Notes under the pieces: model-generated
Database searches by the model: none
What the model was told of the DNA's origin: nothing
Seen by the model: only the letters and a program-made list of their open reading frames with translations
Source of the DNA: Noviherbaspirillum sp. L7-7A
GTDB lineage: Bacteria > Pseudomonadota > Gammaproteobacteria > Burkholderiales > Burkholderiaceae_D
DNA: 64,000 bases
Direction: 5' to 3'
Assembly (NCBI RefSeq): GCF_019052805.1
Contig: NZ_JAHQRJ010000001.1
Location: 3,658,001 to 3,722,000, forward strand
Shown here: positions 15,205 to 22,889 of the stretch, one piece after another
Position numbering within the stretch: the first letter of the stretch is position 1
Layout of the letters: every line of letters begins with the position of its first letter
Program-made: the position numbers and the translations under genes

Positions 15205-15240
15205 CGCTTCGCATATGGCTGTTGTTCCAGCCGTGAAGCG
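15205..15240. repeat. Nested hairpin between the two REP-like copies
   Basis: CGCTTC (15205-15210) pairs with GAAGCG (15235-15240), enclosing GGCTG and CAGCC. Together with the flanking inverted REP-like copies it resembles a BIME-type mosaic. Confidence 0.45.
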
Positions 15241-15256
15241 GAGGGGGGCACATTCC

Positions 15257-15291
15257 GTGCAATGCCCTTCGGGTATTGCACCCTACGAGCC
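15257..15291. repeat. REP-like palindrome, copy B (intact)
   Basis: GTGCAATGCCC (15257-15267) and GGGTATTGCAC (15271-15281) form an 11-bp stem with a TTC loop, followed by the shoulder CCTACGAGCC. It carries an uninterrupted version of the site into which the IS110 element inserted, with CT core at 15283-15284. The rest of the gap to ttcA (15292-15542) holds no gene that I can support. Confidence 0.7.
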
Positions 15292-15542
15292 ACAGTGTAC
15301 TTTTCCGCTCCAGCCACTGCCATGTCAGTGCGTTGACGCGGACGCCAGGGGAAACCGCAGCCGCGCCTCCATGCCTGCCGGCGGCGAAGCCGTTCCAAGC
15401 CGGCGCCGGCCCGGTGTGAGAAAATACCGCCTTCGCCTGCATCCAGTCCCGACGCCGTCCGGCAAGGGTCTCCCGCAATCTGCAAGTCCAGGCAGGCGCC
15501 GCCGCGCGCTTCGCCGTCCATGCCTTAACAAAGAGATCACGT

Positions 15543-16490
15543 ATGAATACCGCTGTGAACCCGGTCAACGAGCCTGACATCGACATCGACGCCGCCGGCG
15601 AGCCAACATCCGCCCAGGACGTGATGCACACCGGCTCGCGGCGCTTCGAGATCCTGGAAAAGAATCTGCGCCGCCTGACCGGCAAGGCCGTGATCGACTT
15701 CGGCATGATCGAGGAGGGCGACCGGGTGATGGTCTGCCTGTCCGGCGGCGCCGACAGCTACACCATGCTGGAAACCCTGCGCTACCTGCAGCGGGTCGCG
15801 CCAATCAGTTTCGAGCTGTTCGCCGTCAACCTCGACCAGAAGCAGCCCGGCTTCCCGGAAGACGTGCTGCCGCGCTACCTCGACGGCATCGGCGTGCCCT
15901 ACAAGATCGTCGAGGAAGACACCTACAGCATCGTCAAGGACAAGATCGCGCCCGGCAAGACCACCTGCTCGCTGTGCTCGCGGCTGCGGCGCGGCATCCT
16001 GTACCGCACCGCCAGGGAAATCGGCGCCACCAAGATCGCGCTCGGCCATCACCGCGACGACATCCTGCACACCTTCATGCTCAACCTGTTCTACGGCGGC
16101 ACCATCAAGACCATGCCGCCCAAGCTGCGCGCCGACGACGGCGAGAACGTCGTGATCCGCCCGCTGGCCTACTGCAAGGAGTCCGACATCAAGAAGTACG
16201 CGGCGGCGATGCAGTTCCCCATCATCCCCTGCAACCTGTGCGGCTCGCAGCCCAACCTGCAGCGCCAGGCCATGAAGGAAATGACCAGGCAGTGGGAAGC
16301 GAAGAACCCGCTATGGGTCAAGAGCATGTTCACCGCGATGGGCAATGTCACGCCGTCCCACATGCTGGACCGCGACCTGTTCGACTTCCATGCCTTCACG
16401 CTGAAGGAAGGCGCCCCGGTGGAAGGCGACCGGCTGTTCGACCCGGACGAGGCGCCGGCGCAGGGCGGCGGTGTGGTGAAAATGATTTGA
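15543..16490 (+). CDS. ttcA: tRNA 2-thiocytidine(32) synthetase TtcA
   Basis: Iron-sulfur-dependent enzyme that thiolates cytidine 32 of certain tRNAs. Contains the PP-loop ([13 protein letters not shown]), the two CxxC pairs expected to hold the cluster ([10 protein letters not shown] and IPCNLCGSQ), and the conserved [11 protein letters not shown] segment. At 315 aa it matches the family. Oddity: the PP-loop reads SGGADS where family members usually have SGGKDS, a Lys-to-Ala change that would need at least two base changes. The start has AAAGAG upstream; an ATG at codon 28 is an alternative. It stands alone between the REP-like pair and a convergent unknown gene. Confidence 0.95.
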   Translation: MNTAVNPVNEPDIDIDAAGEPTSAQDVMHTGSRRFEILEKNLRRLTGKAVIDFGMIEEGDRVMVCLSGGADSYTMLETLRYLQRVAPISFELFAVNLDQKQPGFPEDVLPRYLDGIGVPYKIVEEDTYSIVKDKIAPGKTTCSLCSRLRRGILYRTAREIGATKIALGHHRDDILHTFMLNLFYGGTIKTMPPKLRADDGENVVIRPLAYCKESDIKKYAAAMQFPIIPCNLCGSQPNLQRQAMKEMTRQWEAKNPLWVKSMFTAMGNVTPSHMLDRDLFDFHAFTLKEGAPVEGDRLFDPDEAPAQGGGVVKMI

Positions 16491-16572
16491 GGCGTTGCTT
16501 GCTGTCTGTCACAGCTGACACGTCGCCTTGCGCGGGATCAGCGGCCCGAAACGCTCACCCCGGAAACCGGCT

Positions 16573-18498
16573 TCAGTTCCTCGTCGCTGCTTGATATTCG
16601 GTTCGCCAGTCGGAAATGACTTTTACCGTATTCCCGAGCAGGTAGTCTTGAAGCGCATGCAGTCTTTGCTGCCCGGCCTGCATTTCGGCTTTGGTAATAC
16701 AGCCCCTGACTGCCTGCGCGAGTGTTTTCCTCGCTCTTGACCTCGCTATATCTATCGCGGATGCGCGTAGTTGCCCGGCTTTCCATTGCCTGAGTTCCAT
16801 CTCGGAAAAGCCGCATAGGCTGGCGACCATTTTCTCGTCGACGATGCGCGGATAGCCTGTTTTCTCATCCACCAGACTCCAGTCCAAGCCCTCAAACAGG
16901 AACCCGAAATATTTTGGCTCTCCGATTCCGGCAGGCCAGGACTGATCGTTGTCGATGCCCTTGACCTTTCCTGCAGCAGTGAGCCGCATGTTGTCCTTAT
17001 TGCGGTCTATCTGGCCGGTGATCTTGTCGAGCGAAATTAGCCAGGTCAGGTTCCGGCAAAGTTCGGCGCCGGCATCGGAACCGGCATCCGGCTTGGCCAG
17101 TTTCTCGCCCCGGTATAGCCGATAGGTTTCCTCCGCCTTTTCCATCATGACGCCTGGCATGAAGACGAAATCGGTGGCCTGACGCCCTGTAGTGGCCTGG
17201 TATTCGGATTTTTCCGTGTCTGTAACAGGCACAGTCGAGATCGCAAGTTCGGATTCAACAATGACGTCCGCTCCGAATGCCTTTGCCAGACGATAGGACG
17301 CAAGATTGCGGCCAATAATGCGCGGATTCGCAAGCGTTTCCGGTCCTATCAGTCCAAAGATATGCAAGGTAAGCAGCCCCGAGTCATTGCCGTCTCCCGC
17401 GATCAGCTCGCCGGCTTGCAAGTCACAGGTTCTGGCTGTGCCGTTGCCATTCGATGTCGCTGAAGCTGCAACGAGTCTTTCCGGCTTGAATATTCTTTCC
17501 GCTTTCGCTACGCGGACAGCACTGACTGCAGGGTTGGGATGTTGCCCCTCCCTGATGAAGAACCTCGCAAAGACGGTATTGCATGCTCCGCTGCCGAATT
17601 CCCGTCCCTGGTTTTCTGCCCAGGCGTCATGGTGGTCCTGCAGAAAAAGCTCTGCCTCGGCCAGGCTTGGTCGCTTGCCGAGCGTCTCCTCGAAAAATTC
17701 CCTGGTGTAACCGCGCTGTATCAGTTGCTTTGCAATTGGCCCTGTAATGCCGGTATGTTTTAAATGAACCACCTGTTCAGGCGCATAGCCGGCGTTCCTG
17801 AATGACAAGGCCTCCCTTGCTGAAAACCCCTTCTTCCGCCATGCGTTGAGGTAAGTCGTGTCTTTGGCAGCATGCTCGAATTCTGCTGGCGACACGCCCA
17901 GCATTTCCCAGTAACGCCAGTCAGTTCTCAACCCGCGAAGGATGCCCGCTTCACGCAAGCCGTTGCGCAAGGCCTGGAATGCGCCACTCCGGCTGCTTGC
18001 CGGCTGATCGACGGCGTTTTTCAGCGTCTCGTCCAGCAGTGTCAGCTTGTCTTGCAACTTCGTCTCGAGGGCGTCCCAGTGCCACTGGCGCTTTACCTTG
18101 TCATTGTTGTATTCATTTACCAGGGCATTGTATTGATCCAGTAAATTGGCTGTTTCAGTGAGCACGGGAACATCCGGAGCAGGAAGCGCAGCGCCATCCG
18201 GCCCGACAATGGTGTTGATCAGACGTAGCTGTGCCCCGCTCGGGAAACTCAGCAGGTAGGCATCGGTTCGCAGCTTTTCCAGCGAAGGGGATTCATCAGC
18301 GCTGACGGCGTCTATGCCTCCAAGGCATTCCCAGTCCTCGCTGGTCGGGAGATGGATGGAATCGGCGGATCGTGAGACTTCAGCCGACCTGCTTTCCGCA
18401 TGCATGGGACAGTAGGGGCTCGCGCGCTTCTCACCTTGCACCGTATCCTCACGCGGTATCGGTGCTCGATCCCACCGGCCAAATCCTGTCCCGATCAT
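16573..18498 (-). CDS. Orphan protein with PI3/4-kinase-like motifs, possible secreted effector
   Basis: 641 aa, not assigned to a named family. Residues about 200-275 contain degenerate helical repeats (GVSPAEFEHA, GFSAREALSFRNAGYAPEQ, GITGPIAKQLIQRGYT). Residues 301-314 (FGSGACNTVFARFF) look like a glycine-rich loop, FKPE (337-340) could provide the ATP-binding Lys, and NPRIIGRNLASYRL follows at 391-404. GQIDRNKDN (495-503) and GIDNDQSW (514-521) resemble the catalytic DRxxxN and metal-binding D motifs of PI3/4-kinase and HipA-like folds. Similar motif sets occur in type III effectors of plant-associated bacteria. No signal peptide. Base composition appears lower in GC than neighbours, suggesting transfer. 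Kinase activity and secretion are inferences. Confidence 0.65.
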   Translation of the reverse strand: MIGTGFGRWDRAPIPREDTVQGEKRASPYCPMHAESRSAEVSRSADSIHLPTSEDWECLGGIDAVSADESPSLEKLRTDAYLLSFPSGAQLRLINTIVGPDGAALPAPDVPVLTETANLLDQYNALVNEYNNDKVKRQWHWDALETKLQDKLTLLDETLKNAVDQPASSRSGAFQALRNGLREAGILRGLRTDWRYWEMLGVSPAEFEHAAKDTTYLNAWRKKGFSAREALSFRNAGYAPEQVVHLKHTGITGPIAKQLIQRGYTREFFEETLGKRPSLAEAELFLQDHHDAWAENQGREFGSGACNTVFARFFIREGQHPNPAVSAVRVAKAERIFKPERLVAASATSNGNGTARTCDLQAGELIAGDGNDSGLLTLHIFGLIGPETLANPRIIGRNLASYRLAKAFGADVIVESELAISTVPVTDTEKSEYQATTGRQATDFVFMPGVMMEKAEETYRLYRGEKLAKPDAGSDAGAELCRNLTWLISLDKITGQIDRNKDNMRLTAAGKVKGIDNDQSWPAGIGEPKYFGFLFEGLDWSLVDEKTGYPRIVDEKMVASLCGFSEMELRQWKAGQLRASAIDIARSRARKTLAQAVRGCITKAEMQAGQQRLHALQDYLLGNTVKVISDWRTEYQAATRN

Positions 18499-18690
18499 TG
18501 TTCCCCCAAAAAGCTTCGCTATGGATTACTTGCGTAAACCAGTCTGGAAACGAGGTTCGCAATTTGGGAAACCGGAAAGTCGGTGAATGTCGTTCAGACC
18601 GGGACTCGACCTGGGCTCTTTCATTGGTCAGCTGCACGGGAGGCGGCTGGCCCGGCAACCTGTGGCAGGCTGATGAATGTACCGGCCGCC

Positions 18691-19086
18691 TCAGCCCTGC
18701 TTGACCTGAAACACCTCCACCCCGACCGATTCGCAGTCCGGATAGACATCCGGCTTCTCGGTCGATACCCTCACCGCGCGCACCTTGGGATGGGCCAGCA
18801 TTGCGCGCGCGACGTCGTCGCACAGGGTTTCCTGCAGATGGATATGGCCTTCGGCCATGCGGCGGGAGATGGTGTCGCGCATGAAGTCGTAGTCGACCAC
18901 TTCATCGAGCTGGTCGGCCTGCGGCGTCGACAGCGCCAGCGGAATGAAGAGGTCGACGTTGATCAGCACCCGCTGCTCGCCCTTCTTTTCAAATTCATGC
19001 ACGCCGATATTGATCTGCACTTCGTAGTTGCGCAGGAACAGGCGGCGGCAGTCGGACAGTTCTGGGTAAGACAGGGTAGGCAGCAT
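18691..19086 (-). CDS. folB: Dihydroneopterin aldolase
   Basis: Folate biosynthesis enzyme converting dihydroneopterin to 6-hydroxymethyl-dihydropterin. The 131-aa protein shows the FolB pattern: NIGVHEFEKKGEQRVLINVD near residue 30, VVDYDFMRDTI in the middle, and TEKPDVYPDCESVGVEV at the C-terminus. It follows the SDR gene by 33 bp on the same strand, so both are probably co-transcribed for pterin metabolism. The 190 bp between it and the effector-like gene hold nothing recognised. Confidence 0.92.
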   Translation of the reverse strand: MLPTLSYPELSDCRRLFLRNYEVQINIGVHEFEKKGEQRVLINVDLFIPLALSTPQADQLDEVVDYDFMRDTISRRMAEGHIHLQETLCDDVARAMLAHPKVRAVRVSTEKPDVYPDCESVGVEVFQVKQG

Positions 19087-19119
19087 GGGTTTCTCTACAG
19101 GTTATGGAAAAGGCCACAT

Positions 19120-19923
19120 TCAGGTGGCAAGGAACATCACGTCGCGCGGCAGCGGCATCAGGTGCTGGCCGCCGTCGACCAGGAGCGTCGTGCCCGTCAC
19201 CGCGCCAGCCTGTGCAAGGTAGCAGACCGCGGCGGCGACATCTTCCGGCAGGCTAGAGCGGCCCAGCGGCGTGACCTGGTGGGCTTTCGCAAAGGCTTCC
19301 GGCGTCTGGTCGCCCGACTGCAGCGTAATGCCGGGCGCCACGCCCACCACACGCACCTTCGGCGCGAGCGCCTGGGCCAGCATGGTGGTGGCGGTTTCCA
19401 GCGCCGCCTTGGACAGGGTATAGGACAGGAAATCGGGGTTCAGGTTGTGCAGCTTCTGGTCCAGCAGGTTGATCACCACGGCCTGCTCGTCATCGGGCGT
19501 GATCGCATGGAGCGCCTGCGCCAGCAATACCGGCGCGGCCAGGTTGGCATGCATGTGCGCATCCAGCCGCGCCATCGAAAAGTCGCCGGCGCTGTCCTGC
19601 TCGAACAGGGCGGCATTGTTCACCACGCAGGACACCCGGCCGAATGCGGCTGCCCGCGGCAGCAGCGCGCGCACCGCGGCCTCGTCGGACAGGTCGCATT
19701 GCAGCGCCAGCGCGCGCCGGCCGCGGCTCTCGATATCCAGCACCGTCAGGTCGGCATCGTCCTCGGAATGCCGGTAGTGCACCACGATGTCCCAGCCCTG
19801 GTCGGCCAGGGCCAGCGCAATGGCGCGGCCCAGGCGCTTGCCGGCGCCGGTCACGAGTGCAACTTTCCGGGCATTCGTGGTCTGATGTCTGCGTGCAAGC
19901 CTTCCGGCGCCGCGTAGATTCAT
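19120..19923 (-). CDS. Pteridine-reductase-like short-chain dehydrogenase (FolM/PTR1 type)
   Basis: 267-aa NADPH-dependent SDR. The N-terminal TGAGKRLGRAIA matches the TGxxxRxG signature that separates pteridine reductases from ordinary SDRs. NNAA, YTLSKAAL (catalytic Tyr and Lys) and a PGI segment follow. The position next to folB supports dihydrofolate or dihydromonapterin reduction. The start at the ATG 19923 has GGAGG six bases upstream; a TTG two codons earlier is less likely. It is divergent from the MidA-like gene with almost no intergenic space. Confidence 0.85.
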   Translation of the reverse strand: MNLRGAGRLARRHQTTNARKVALVTGAGKRLGRAIALALADQGWDIVVHYRHSEDDADLTVLDIESRGRRALALQCDLSDEAAVRALLPRAAAFGRVSCVVNNAALFEQDSAGDFSMARLDAHMHANLAAPVLLAQALHAITPDDEQAVVINLLDQKLHNLNPDFLSYTLSKAALETATTMLAQALAPKVRVVGVAPGITLQSGDQTPEAFAKAHQVTPLGRSSLPEDVAAAVCYLAQAGAVTGTTLLVDGGQHLMPLPRDVMFLAT

Positions 19924-19960
19924 GTACAACCTCCAAGCCTATTTGACTACAATACCGTCT

Positions 19961-21121
19961 ATGCAACTGCAACTGCCTGATCCTGGTCTCGACGCGCTGA
20001 TGGCCTCGCGCGCGCTGCAAAACCTCATCGCGAACGACATCCGCCACAACTCCGGCTGGATTCCTTTCTCCCGATTCATGGAACTGGCGCTGTATGCGCC
20101 CGGCCTCGGTTACTACAGCGGCGGCGCGGCCAAGCTAGGCAGGGAGGGTGATTTTACAACCGCGCCGGAAATGTCGCCCCTGTTCGGCCAGACCCTGGCC
20201 CGCGTGGTGGCCGACCTGATCGGCCGGACCACGCCGCAGATCATGGAATTCGGCGCCGGCACCGGCAAGCTCGCGCGCGACATCCTCAACGAACTCTCGG
20301 CCATGGGCGTGGCGGTGCATCGCTATTCCATCGTCGAGCTGTCCGGGGAACTGCGCGCCCGCCAGCAGGAAACCCTGCGCGGCTTTCCGCAGGTGACCTG
20401 GCTGGACCAGTTTCCGGCGGTGTTTTCCGGCGTCGTGCTGGGCAACGAGGTGCTGGACGCCATGCCGGTGCAGCTGGTCACCAAGACCGCGCACGGCTGG
20501 CGCGAGCATGGCATCGGCCTGTCGCCCAGAGGTTTTGTCTACCGCGACCGGCCATGCGATGCGTCGCTGCTGGCGCAGATTCCGCATCCCGAGCTCTTGC
20601 CGGAAGGGTATCTGACCGAAGTGCATCCGATCGCGCTGGGCTTCGTGCGCACGCTGGCCGACATGCTGCGCGCCGGCTTCGACTACACCGGCCACGGCGG
20701 CGCGGCGCTGCTGATCGACTATGGTTTTCCGGCGCATGAGTACTACCTGCCGCAGCGCACCGAAGGCACGCTGATGTGCCACTACCGCCATCATGCGCAT
20801 GCCGACCCGTTCTACATGCCGGGCCTGCAGGACATCACCGCCCATGTCGACTTCACCGCGGTGGCGCAGACCGCGGTCGCCAACGGCCTGGACGTGCTGA
20901 CCTATACCAGCCAGGCCGCCTTCCTGATCGACGCCGGCATCGCCGACATCCTGCAGCGCACCCCGGCCAGCGACCGCCTGCGCTACCTGCCGCGTTCCAA
21001 CGAGGTGCAGAAGCTGACCTCGCCGGCCGAGATGGGCGAGCTGTTCAAGGTGATCGCGCTGGGCACCCGGGTCGAATTGCCGCCGCAGTTCGCGCGCAAC
21101 GACCGCAGCCACCGGCTTTGA
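19961..21121 (+). CDS. SAM-dependent methyltransferase, MidA/NDUFAF7 family
   Basis: 386-aa DUF185-type methyltransferase. GYYSGGAAKLGREGDFTTAPE is followed by the SAM-binding loop EFGAGTGKLARDIL near residue 95, then GNEVLDAMPVQ. The mitochondrial homologue NDUFAF7 methylates an arginine of a complex I subunit, but the bacterial substrate is not established. The start at 19961 leaves a little space from the divergent SDR; an ATG at 19922 would overlap the SDR start codon. TACAAT just upstream could be a -10 element. Confidence 0.85.
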   Translation: MQLQLPDPGLDALMASRALQNLIANDIRHNSGWIPFSRFMELALYAPGLGYYSGGAAKLGREGDFTTAPEMSPLFGQTLARVVADLIGRTTPQIMEFGAGTGKLARDILNELSAMGVAVHRYSIVELSGELRARQQETLRGFPQVTWLDQFPAVFSGVVLGNEVLDAMPVQLVTKTAHGWREHGIGLSPRGFVYRDRPCDASLLAQIPHPELLPEGYLTEVHPIALGFVRTLADMLRAGFDYTGHGGAALLIDYGFPAHEYYLPQRTEGTLMCHYRHHAHADPFYMPGLQDITAHVDFTAVAQTAVANGLDVLTYTSQAAFLIDAGIADILQRTPASDRLRYLPRSNEVQKLTSPAEMGELFKVIALGTRVELPPQFARNDRSHRL

Positions 21122-21170
21122 GTACAATCGGGCTTTCGCCGTCAACGTTCCACCTCACAGAAAGCCGCGC

Positions 21171-21365
21171 ATGATCCGCTGGGTCCTGACCATCTTCATC
21201 GGCCTGATCGTCTTTTCCGCGCTGCTGCCCTGGCTGGAAAAGCTGGGCGTGGGCCGCCTGCCGGGCGATGTCAGTTTTTCATTGTTCGGCAAGAGAATCT
21301 TCCTGCCCTTCGCTTCCACCATCCTGCTCTCCACCGTGATTTTCCTGGTCGCCCGCTTCCTCTGA
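21171..21365 (+). CDS. Small membrane protein, DUF2905 family
   Basis: 64 aa with two hydrophobic segments (residues 4-20 and 47-62) flanking a conserved LGVGRLPGDVSF motif, which identifies the DUF2905 family. Function is unknown. It lies 49 bp after the methyltransferase and 80 bp before the exporter gene, all on the same strand. Confidence 0.85.
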   Translation: MIRWVLTIFIGLIVFSALLPWLEKLGVGRLPGDVSFSLFGKRIFLPFASTILLSTVIFLVARFL

Positions 21366-21445
21366 AACGAAGCGTACGCCCGGCGCAAGCAGGGCCGCCA
21401 TGCAACTGGGTATACTGCCCGGCCAAACAATAAAACCAGAGACAC

Positions 21446-22855
21446 ATGGCCCTGACCCGGGAAGAACTGCAGGCGCGCTACGGCGAGCGCCACAAATGGC
21501 TGGTGCTCGTGACCGTGATGATCGGCTCGATGGCGGCGATCATGTCGTCCACCATCGTCAATGTCGCGGTGCCCGACCTGAGCCGCCATTTCACGCTGGG
21601 CCAGGAGCGTGCCCAGTGGGTATCGACCAGCTTCATGCTGGCCATGACGCTGTCCATGCTGACCACGCCCTGGCTGCTGCTGCGCTTCGGCCTGTTGCGC
21701 ACCTATGCCGGCGCGATGCTGCTGCTGCTGGCAGGCGGCATCTTCGGCGGCATCTCCGTCAACTACGCCATGCTGATTGCCATGCGAGTGGCCGAAGGCC
21801 TGGCCTGCGGCGTGGTGCAGCCGATACCGGCCATCATGATCCTGCGTTCCTTCGCCAAGGAAGAGCAGGGCAGGGCGATGGGCCTGTTCGGCTTCGGCGT
21901 GGTGCTGGCGCCGGCGATCGGCCCCAGCATCGGCGGCTTCCTGGTCGAGCATTTCGGCTGGCGCTCGATCTTCTTCATCATGGTGCCGTTCTGCCTGACC
22001 GTGCTGTCCATGGCCAACCGCTACCTGCCGCTGGGCGGCAGCGGCGGCAATGGCAAGCCGCTGGACTGGCGCGGCCTGCTGCTGGCGGGCGTGGCCATCA
22101 TCTGCCTGTTGAACGGCCTGGTGGAAGTGCGGCAGCAGGGAACACTGGCGCTGGTGCTGCTGGCGCTCGGCGTGGCCGGGCTGGCCGGCTTCATCGCCTA
22201 CCAGCTGCGCACCGCCAATCCGCTGATGAACATGAGCCTGTTTCGCTATCCGCAGTTCGCCATGGGCGCGCTGGTGGCCTTCATCTACGGCATGGGCCTG
22301 TTCGGTTCGACCTATCTGCTGCCGGTCTACATGCAGATCGGGCTGCACTACCAGCCGTCGCAGGCCGGCCTGGTGCTGCTGCCGGCAGGCGGCGTGCTGG
22401 CGGTGACGATCTGGCTCGGCGGCCGTCTGGTGGACCGCTACCGGCCGCATGTGCTGGTCGCCGTCGGCGTGTCGCTGCTGGCGCTGTCGTTCGCCCTGAT
22501 GGCGATGGTGCAGGCCGACACCAGCTATGTCGTGCTGATGCTGTGGGCCATCGTCGGCCGCATCGGCCTGGGCCTGGTGCTGCCGGCGCTCAGCCTGGGC
22601 GCGATGCGCGGCGTCGACTACAACCTGATTGCGCAGGGCTCCAGCACCATCAACTTCCTGCGCCAGCTCGGCGGCGCGATCGGCGTGTCCCTGGTGGGCA
22701 TCGTGCTGGAATGGCGGCTGGCGCTGTACCCGGCCCAGAGCGCGCACCCGCTGCGCGCTTTCGACGAGACCTTCCTGTTCATCGCCGTGGTATCGGCGCT
22801 GGCGGTGCTGGCCGCCTGGCGCATGCGCGAGCCGCAGGCGGCCGCGACGCCTTAG
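21446..22855 (+). CDS. MFS drug exporter, DHA2 (EmrB/QacA-like) family
   Basis: 469 aa with about 14 transmembrane helices, the DHA2 count. TM1 carries IMSSTIVNVAVPDLS, followed by QWVSTSFMLAM, and motif C appears as GPSIGGFLVEHFGWR, typical of drug:H+ antiporters. Expected to export toxic compounds in exchange for protons. No periplasmic adaptor (EmrA) or regulator is adjacent, so the substrate is unknown. It converges with the KefC-like gene downstream. Confidence 0.88.
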   Translation: MALTREELQARYGERHKWLVLVTVMIGSMAAIMSSTIVNVAVPDLSRHFTLGQERAQWVSTSFMLAMTLSMLTTPWLLLRFGLLRTYAGAMLLLLAGGIFGGISVNYAMLIAMRVAEGLACGVVQPIPAIMILRSFAKEEQGRAMGLFGFGVVLAPAIGPSIGGFLVEHFGWRSIFFIMVPFCLTVLSMANRYLPLGGSGGNGKPLDWRGLLLAGVAIICLLNGLVEVRQQGTLALVLLALGVAGLAGFIAYQLRTANPLMNMSLFRYPQFAMGALVAFIYGMGLFGSTYLLPVYMQIGLHYQPSQAGLVLLPAGGVLAVTIWLGGRLVDRYRPHVLVAVGVSLLALSFALMAMVQADTSYVVLMLWAIVGRIGLGLVLPALSLGAMRGVDYNLIAQGSSTINFLRQLGGAIGVSLVGIVLEWRLALYPAQSAHPLRAFDETFLFIAVVSALAVLAAWRMREPQAAATP

Positions 22856-22889
22856 CCTTGGATCAGTCCCGATATGGCCCGGGATTGCC

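Noticed and set aside
15257-15281. Hairpin as a Rho-independent terminator for ttcA or the IS element
   Set aside because: No T-run on either strand, and its sequence matches the second REP-like copy, so it is treated as a dispersed repeat.
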